Shown here in pieces: positions 57,429-64,000 of a DNA stretch of 64,000 nucleotides (positions within the stretch are counted from its first letter, which is position 1; the number at the start of each line of letters is the position of its first letter). Source of the DNA: Paragorgia papillata (Eukaryota > Cnidaria > Anthozoa > Scleralcyonacea > Coralliidae); contig JAWNZC010000349.1 of NCBI GenBank assembly GCA_035771165.1, positions 2,515,001-2,579,000 on the forward strand, in the 5' to 3' direction. The notes beneath the pieces are model-generated. The model did not search any database and was not told where the DNA came from. It saw nothing but the letters and a program-made list of their open reading frames with translations. The position numbers and the translations under genes were made by a program.

Positions 57429-58026
57429 CAGTGATCTCTATATAACTGGATTGCTCATCCGGCTCCAAAAATGAAGCCAGCGGAGATGACGAATTTGGAG
57501 TACCAAGATGGCCGCCACGGAAACTTTGTATATTTTCGTAGCACGAAAAGAGATGGGAAAAAAACACATTAAAAAAACCCCAAAAGAACACTGTAAAAGG
57601 TTTAGAAGCTTGGCTTTTGCATTTGTTGGTATTTTTAAATAGCAAAACGTGTTATTTCGTAGTTTTTTACTCTGCCCAGTAATCGATAAACTTGCCTATA
57701 TCACAAAACTCGTAAAAACCCAACGAAATCAGTCAATATTAACTTCATTATAACTTTGGTATTAAAACATAAGTCTTTACAAAGCCTTGAAGTATGTAGT
57801 TGAATTTCGTACTGTATTTGCTTGTGTTCACCTTCTGTTTTACAGTGGTATTAAAATTGCCATCTGAGAATTGTTTTACGGCTTTTCCGACTCCCCCGGT
57901 AAACTCTTAATACTCTTAAGCGCGCAAGGTACACTGGACATGGAGTACCAATATGGCCGCCAGTGGCTTCAAAATGTTTACTGCTGACCATAAAGAATGA
58001 GCAATCCAGTTATATAGAGATCAGTG
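57429..58026. mobile_element. ~600-bp TIR element, copy 2
   Basis: CAGTGATCTCTATATAACTG opens it and CAGTTATATAGAGATCAGTG closes it. It starts 133 bases after the SCAP stop, so the 3' UTR may run into it. Inverted relative to copy 1. Confidence 0.88.
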
Positions 58027-58483
58027 AAGTATGCACCATCCTATGCCATGCCATAAGGGAAATAGATTTTTTTAATTACTCGAATACTAAAGGCGGTGTT
58101 ACACTATGCAAATTTTCATGCAACTTGTCTCGCAATTTTGTTGCGATACAAGTTGCACGAGAAATTGTATGGTGTAACATCACAAGTCTCGCAACATTTT
58201 TGTTGCAACAAGCGTTGCACGAAGTAGAATCAATCCGATTGAGGAACCAGGCCGAAAACGAAGTCTTGTTAAAAACATGATAGCCCAGAACTTTTAGTAA
58301 AGGCCCTAATGAAGGCATAATTAAATCATTATAAAATCTTTAATACTGACGTTACGTTTATACCTAATCAGTAACTTCTTCAGAATGAAATTTTTACAAA
58401 GATCAATCGGCTCACGTGTCGCCAACGATTTGTACGAGACGGAGAGACCGAGTGCGCATTTTGGTTACCAGAGAATGCCGAGT

Positions 58484-58716
58484 GTTAAGCCCTAATCAAA
58501 CGAGAACGCAAGTCATCGCAAGTTGGCAGTCACGCTATCTCAGCCAGCCACTCTGAATAGTTTCCCAAAAATATCATGTACCGTGACAAAGTTAAAACTT
58601 GTTTAAAACACTCATGAAACCTTTATTTTGTTAATTTGGGTGTTCAAACGACCGCCACAGAAATTCTGACTGCCAACTTGCGATGACTTGCGTTCTCGTT
58701 TGATTACGGCTTTAGC
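58484..58716. mobile_element. TIR MITE
   Basis: TAATCAAACGAGAACGCAAG and CTTGCGTTCTCGTTTGATTA, continuing through TCATCGCAAGTTGGCAGTCA, are inverted 45-bp ends with a unique centre. Confidence 0.88.
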
Positions 58717-59799
58717 CTGTGGAATTGAATTGTTTCAGAAAAAAATATTTGTGGGGTAGTGCCTTAAAATCATAAACTCCAAGTGGAACAACTAAAATGT
58801 CAGGATCCGGTAGAATAGCCTGCATTGCAGGCGTTTTTGCGGGCAGCGCGACCTCTGCAAGCTACCAGAATGCTTTGCGTACTTTGACATCCACCATTCA
58901 TGATCAATTTCCATAAATTTCGAAGTGTTCAAAAAATGGCGCTTTCTGAACTCATGTGAACCACTTCTTGCAAGCGTGAATTTCCCTTTTTCACAGCTTT
59001 AGAAATGGCAGATAAACGCTTGATGGATGTGAAACAATACACTTGAATGACCTCAAGTAAGTCGAAAGATTTTTATATCTGAATCGGGCGGTAGATAAAT
59101 ATTTGGTGGGAATGTTGTATCGCGATATTAAAATAATAATTGCGCGAGGTCAATATTGTGGGTTTTTTTATTCAATTTTGCGTTTTTATGCTGAAACTAA
59201 AAGCTTCTTAGTCAGTGAGTGTCTGCGTGAGTTGGCAAACAGCATACAAGCCTAAATGACCAATTAAAAAATCTAAATATTCAAGACATGTGACGATCCC
59301 CCCAGGGATTTGCATATTCTTTATTACTAAACTGCATATTCCCCACCCCCTGGTACAAAAAAAGACAATTCCCCATTCAAATATAGTGATCAGCTTTGAA
59401 AGATTGTTCCTCACCAACCATTCACTGATGAATTGGATTGATTTTCTCTCAAATTAAAGCCATTTGCAAGACTGCTTGGTGTGCTCACAGGCCAGGCACC
59501 AAACCCCTTGACTTTGTGTACGGGTATTTATATTCCCCACACCTAATTCTTGCTGTGAGCCCCGGGCAACCCCCAGGGAAATGTAGTAAATTGTGTTAAT
59601 CGTCTGGTCCCACTGACTGTGAGTCTACGACTGGATGGGTTTTAGGAGTGGGGGTGGGCGAGTGGAGGTTGGGTGAGAAATCACAAAAAAAGCACTTAGA
59701 TTGGATTCAAAACACAGCTGCCTCTACTTTTTTATACTCTTAATACCTTGGGTCAAATGCCTGGGGTAATTAGCTCAGGGCTGGGAGGGAGGATGGGGA

Positions 59800-60350
59800 G
59801 TTCTTTTTTGAGTAACTTTACCAGTAACTAGTTACTTTTTTCAGAAGGTAACTGTAACTACTGTAGTTACAAAAAGTAGGAATAAAAAGGAATAAAACTA
59901 GTTACATTCTGCCATCGAGAGCACCATTACTTTTTGCAATATCCATAATACTCCCAACCTCGCCGAGTTGTCGTTCAACATCGTATCTAGCTTTTCATTG
60001 AACTGAACACACGGGTGCCTGCAAGTGCAGCATGTGAAAGGCTGTTCAGCTGCGAAGGATTAATTTTCATACCACATCGTTGCTCAATGGCTGATCGTAA
60101 TTTTCAAAATTCTCTTCTGGTCAAATTAAACAATACTTTTGTCTAATTCACATGCTTTCCCGATTTTAATAGCTGAACGAAAGAATATGGGTAACTTTGT
60201 AATTGTAATTGTAACTTTACAAAATTTTTAAAGTAACTTTGTAACTAGTTACTTTTTTTTTCATTGTAACTTGTATTGGTAACTAGTTACTTTTCTGATG
60301 ATGTAACTGTAACTAGTTACAAAAATTATGTAACTATTACAGCACTGCTT
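59800..60350. repeat. GTAACTAGTTAC-rich element (hAT-like)
   Basis: At least eight GTAACTAGTTAC/AGTAACT motifs cluster at both ends. The right end reads inward from CAGTGCTGTAATAGTTAC on the minus strand, a hAT-type terminus. The left limit is unclear. Confidence 0.6.
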
Positions 60351-60507
60351 GGTATACGCAGGGGATTTGATTTGAAATTAGTATTTTTTGTCAAATATCC
60401 CACCCTTGGGACTTTATTCAACAGTCAAATGGGGTCAAATTCCCCTACAGTGTATAAAAAAGGTGGTGATCAAATGATTACAACACAATTTAACAAAATA
60501 TCAATAT

Positions 60508-60765
60508 TTATTTCAACTGAACAGAAAATGTTAATAAACTTAAGTCTTGACAAGTATCACAAGTATTGAAATTCAGGTTTAAAACTTTATCCTTAGTGTT
60601 TCTAGCTCCCCTCTTTCTGTTCATGAATTTGGTGCAGATGATCAAACCAGAATTTGACTTCCTCAGGAATATTACATCGTTTTCTTCAACTTTGGCCTCT
60701 TGTTTGCAATCTTCAATACCCACCATTTTAGCTTGCATCACGGCCACTGGCCACTGGTAAATCAT
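60508..60765 (-). CDS. Unassigned minus-strand ORF, possible terminal exon
   Basis: 85 codons, with a basic stretch (KFMNRKRGARNTKDKV) and two Cys (NTCDTC) near the end, then a TAA followed at once by AATAAA. A candidate acceptor (GATTTACCAG) lies near its start. Amino acid use looks protein-like, but I do not recognise the family and see no partner exon upstream. It could be a terminal exon, a pseudogene fragment or chance. Confidence 0.3.
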   Translation of the reverse strand: MIYQWPVAVMQAKMVGIEDCKQEAKVEENDVIFLRKSNSGLIICTKFMNRKRGARNTKDKVLNLNFNTCDTCQDLSLLTFSVQLK

Positions 60766-60796
60766 AGTTAGTGATTATTTATTGTACTGTAAGTAC

Positions 60797-61005
60797 TAGC
60801 CTGGTTCCCTGGCCCAATTTCAAAAGAAATAAGGGCCAGGTAACCACTAATCTCATTCTCGCGTCATCAGGGCTAAATCCACTTATGACGATTGCAGTTT
60901 TACTCATAGCCACTAAAAACGCGCGAAATTTCAACCAATAGGAAAGCAGAAGTCTTTAGTGGTTACCTGGCCCATATTCTTTGATTGGGCCAGGGTACCA
61001 GGCTA
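60797..61005. mobile_element. TAG...CTA MITE, 209 bp, 9-bp TSD TGTAAGTAC
   Basis: TAGCCTGGTTCCCTGGCCC and GGGCCAGGGTACCAGGCTA are inverted ends. TGTAAGTAC lies at 60788-60796 and 61006-61014. Confidence 0.92.
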
Positions 61006-61019
61006 TGTAAGTACTTGAT

Positions 61020-61490
61020 CGTCTATTTTTGCCGTGCCCTGACGAGTAGCCGCTGAGTGGCTCGTGTTAAGGACACAGAAACGTGGCCTCTGGGAACGAG
61101 AATATAAACCAACCTCGTACCCAGGTTCTTATCTCCGGCGGAGATAAGACCCTGGGTACGAGGTTGAATATAAACCGCGATGTTTTTGACGCCAAGGATT
61201 TTGGCGTTTTTTTCAACGACACCAATCTTTCATGTTCGCCGATGCGTTATAATTATAGTATATGTTTGTGAAGAAAAGCATTGAGCATTCCGCAGGCAGA
61301 TACAATTGTGGTGCCCTGACGTGCTAGCGGCTAGCTCGTCAGTCAGCTTTATAATTTTGCTTGTAACTGTAAGTTTGTCAAGAATTGATAGTCACAGCCA
61401 CACAAACGTCATGGGCTCTCTCATTGTCGCATTAAAAATGGAAACGATGTTCTTGACGCGTGGGATTTTGGCGATTTAATAGCTTTTTGG
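61020..61490. repeat. Dispersed repeat, second copy of the 8140-8490 family
   Basis: Shares CTGGGAACGAGAATATAAAC-type and GACGCCAAGGATTTTGGCG blocks, then GTCAGCTTTATAATTTTGCT and CACAGCCACACAAACGTC. It is interrupted by the 57-bp element at 61110. Confidence 0.75.
61110..61166. mobile_element. 57-bp TIR-only element, 9-bp TSD AATATAAAC
   Basis: It is almost nothing but inverted arms: CAACCTCGTACCCAGG...CCTGGGTACGAGGTTG around TCTTATCTCCG. AATATAAAC lies at 61101-61109 and 61167-61175. Related decayed ends at 43440 and 49605-49650. Confidence 0.88.
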
Positions 61491-62015
61491 CGGTCTCCGT
61501 GAAGCGAAGCGTTCCACAGGTAAACAATTGCCCAAAATTGACCGTACCGAAAAAGATGGCGGCGGTACATTTAACCACAAGGCTTTGCGACCTCAAATTA
61601 GCGCAAGTAACAACTAAACATTGTTTATCATGCTAAGATGGATAAAGTAAGCAAGAACTTCATTCCTACCAAAGTTGATCGTTTTAAAACCATATCTTCC
61701 AATAATTCTGCAAGAAACACTATTTACTCCACGCAAAGGATTTTGGTTAAATGTACAAGTCACCATCTTTTTCGGTACGGTCAATTGCAGTGGCCTGACA
61801 AGTTATAACGGCTAGATGGCGTCAGGCAGCTTTATACTACAGTGTTCTGAGAAGCTAATCACTGCCCTGGCGACTTGTTAGGTAGCTTTATATTCTGGGT
61901 GTTTGATGGAATCGTACGCTAGGCTGTGGCACCCCTAGGCCACGGACACAGAAATGTGGGCTCTGGAAACGAGAATGCATGCAAGCGACGTTTTTGACGC
62001 CATACAGGGCACCGC

Positions 62016-62510
62016 TCACTGATCTCTATATATACTGGATAGCGCATTCCTACTGTCCAGCAGTCAAAATTTTGAAGCCAGATCCACCATCTTACTACTC
62101 CTTGTCCAGTACTCTTTGCGGGCTTAAGAGTAGCGAGAGTTAACCGGGGGAGTTGGAAAAGCCATAAAACAATACCACAGAAAGGAAACGGAAAGAAAAT
62201 ACAAGAAAATACAGTTCGAAATCGTCAACTAACATACTTCAAGGCTTTGTAAAGATATATTTTACTATCAAAGGTACATAAAGTGTTTCATAATGAAGTT
62301 ATTGACTGTTTTTGTTGTCATTTTTGCGAGTTTTGTGATGTAGGCGGCAAGTTTATCGATTACTGGGCAGAGTAAAAAAACTACGAAATAACACGTTTTA
62401 CTGCTTAATAATACCAACAAATGCAAAAACTAAGCTTCTAAACCTTGTACAGTGTTCTTTGTTTGATATCAATGGCAGAAATATTTTTAATGTGAAAATA
62501 TACAATTTCC
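62016..62510. mobile_element. ~600-bp TIR element, copy 3 (decayed right end)
   Basis: CACTGATCTCTATATATACT opens it. The interior follows copy 1 through ACTAAGCTTCTAAACCTTGT. The closing repeat is missing. Confidence 0.75.
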
Positions 62511-62898
62511 CATCACTAGATTCTCCCTGCGACTAATAGAATCGTCTGGCGTTATATAGGTCTGGTTTATACATCGCACAATGGTCGCGTTTAATTCAAA
62601 CGAATATATAACTCAATCAATTAAATGCGATGTTGTGCGACGTCCAAAACGAATTATTGAAACTTAATTTTCTGGGGGAGTTAAATTTGCCTAAGACGTT
62701 CGTATCCGTCATGGTCAGACGGATGTCTGAAATGCGTCTTCATTTATAGACAACGTCGTTATGCCCCATCGAATTCAATAAGTTTCTAGAGGTGTTAAAT
62801 TAATTTTTGTAATTGCAGTTTTCTCGTTTCGCCGTTTCTGTAAAGTATATACCCACGCTCGTTTACGCAGACTATATGAAATTCGAATGTATTATTTA

Positions 62899-63228
62899 CA
62901 AGGTTCCCAGAACATGAAATTCAAGGACTTTTCAGGACTTTTATAGGGATTTCTTAGCTAAATTTAAGGACCAAGTGCATGTGCAACAATATATGATGAA
63001 GTTTGTTTTATTATCGAAGAATAGGCTTTCTTTTACATATTAATTGCTTTAGGTTAATAGGTAAACTATATATCGACAACGATTTCATTGCTAGTTGGAA
63101 GAAAATTTCAGGACTTTGAAGCACCTCTATTGATTTTCAAGCTTTATCCAGGCTTGTATATGTAATTTTATTTCTTTTTTTAAATTTAAGGACTTTCCAG
63201 GATTTTCAAGGACCGTGGGATAAATAGT
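62899..63228. mobile_element. Probable hAT-like element (TTCAAGGACTTT ends)
   Basis: CAAGGTTCCCAGAACATGAA with AATTCAAGGACTTTTCAGGAC at the left faces GACTTTCCAGG...TTTTCAAGGACCGTGGGA at the right, partly inverted. No clear TSD. Confidence 0.5.
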
Positions 63229-63229
63229 T

Positions 63230-64000
63230 TAGAAGAAAGACGTTCATATAGATTAAGTCAGAGTAAGTCGGATCTGTCTCCTTTCTCCGGTTTTTGCAAC
63301 CGTTACAGTATTTTTTATACTTCTTGTAGTGTTTACTTTTTCAGATTTACGAATGCGCAAACGTTTAGACAAGAGTGTTTCTTATATATTACTCTAAACA
63401 AAGAATACATGTATATTAAGTATTTGAACTCGGAAGAAGTTATTTTGCTGGTTTCTGACTAATATTTTGCTATATTGTATAATCTGACATATATTACTGT
63501 AATGTATATACAACCTTTTGATAGGGTTAGGGTCAGTGTTAGTATTAGAATGGTTAAATATTTACGCCATGTCATTGTGAAGCCAGCGAACTAATCTTTC
63601 CTTTGACCTCACACTGCTTGAGCCATCGCGCTTAGGGGTGGCGCCAAAAATTCCCCGACACGAGCTAGTAGGGGGGTTCGAGGGCATTCTCCCCCGGAAA
63701 ATTTTCCAAATTTCAACATCTAGAATAGCTTTTCCCATCTTTTCAGCGTGAAATTATCATAATATCCGACAAGTTACAGCATTTGCTTTCAAGGTATCAA
63801 TAAAGAAAAATCTGTTGAACACCTAGTGTGGTCATTAACCTTTGCCATTTTCGTCCAATATTGCAGACAGAAAATGGAATTTTGTGTGTTGTAATTATTA
63901 CTGTTGCTTTCTACACAATATATACCGTATCCTGTGTTTCTAAAGGAGTTCCATTTCACTATTAAAGCATTAATTACTGACTTGTCTGGCGTTCTTTTGC
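63230..64000. other. Non-coding 3' flank, nothing assignable
   Basis: AT-rich sequence without a convincing ORF or exon. A GC-richer patch at 63630-63700 (GGGGGGTTCGAGGGCATTCT) looks like a repeat fragment. Confidence 0.6.

Noticed and set aside
1..64000. CRISPR arrays, operons, phage or toxin genes
   Set aside because: The tandem repeats lack unique spacers, the genes are spliced animal genes, and no prokaryotic or viral signature was seen apart from the LINE reverse transcriptase.

Overview
This is an intron-rich, AT-rich animal nuclear window. The dispersed repeats (short TTAACCCTTT-ended elements carrying TTGACGAGTAAAATCGTCTG, and CACGAG...GATAAA palindromes) suggest a cnidarian, probably an anthozoan such as a stony coral. 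That assignment is inference from repeat style. No rRNA, mitochondrial or bacterial signal was seen.

Two conserved genes account for nearly all the coding sequence, and they are transcribed away from each other. On the minus strand, FBXL4 (mitochondrial F-box/LRR protein) runs from about 21.3 kb leftward to 4.1 kb; its C-terminal LRR exons lie beyond the left edge. On the plus strand, SCAP (the sterol-sensing escort of SREBP) runs from 24,307 to a stop at 57,296 in 25 exons. The exon set keeps a consistent reading frame, giving a predicted 1,133 aa. I assigned exons from splice sites, intron phase and protein similarity to the vertebrate families, because most exons are too short to stand out as long open frames.

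Layout: 1-3,646, a palindromic MITE broken by a dead LINE; 3.7-21.3 kb, FBXL4 exons in introns full of minisatellites and foldback elements; 21.3-24.3 kb, the divergent intergenic region, largely occupied by a 1.3-kb inverted-repeat element with another element nested in it; 24.3-57.3 kb, SCAP; 57.3-64 kb, repeat-dominated 3' flank with one unassigned minus-strand ORF.

The introns preserve many non-autonomous DNA transposons with readable target-site duplications (TSDs). Eight have exact 8-bp TSDs (hAT-like). Five have exact 9-bp TSDs; four of those carry TAG...CTA-type ends and one begins CAACCTCG. There are also a tRNA-derived foldback pair, several tandem arrays (10-bp, 12-bp, 21-bp and pentanucleotide higher-order), and a family of ~600-bp inverted-repeat elements in three copies. 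I found no clearly new protein system. The most unusual material is the repeat biology and some local departures in SCAP and FBXL4 (the SCAP ER-export motif, a possible SCAP microexon, and the FBXL4 5' end and F-box split).
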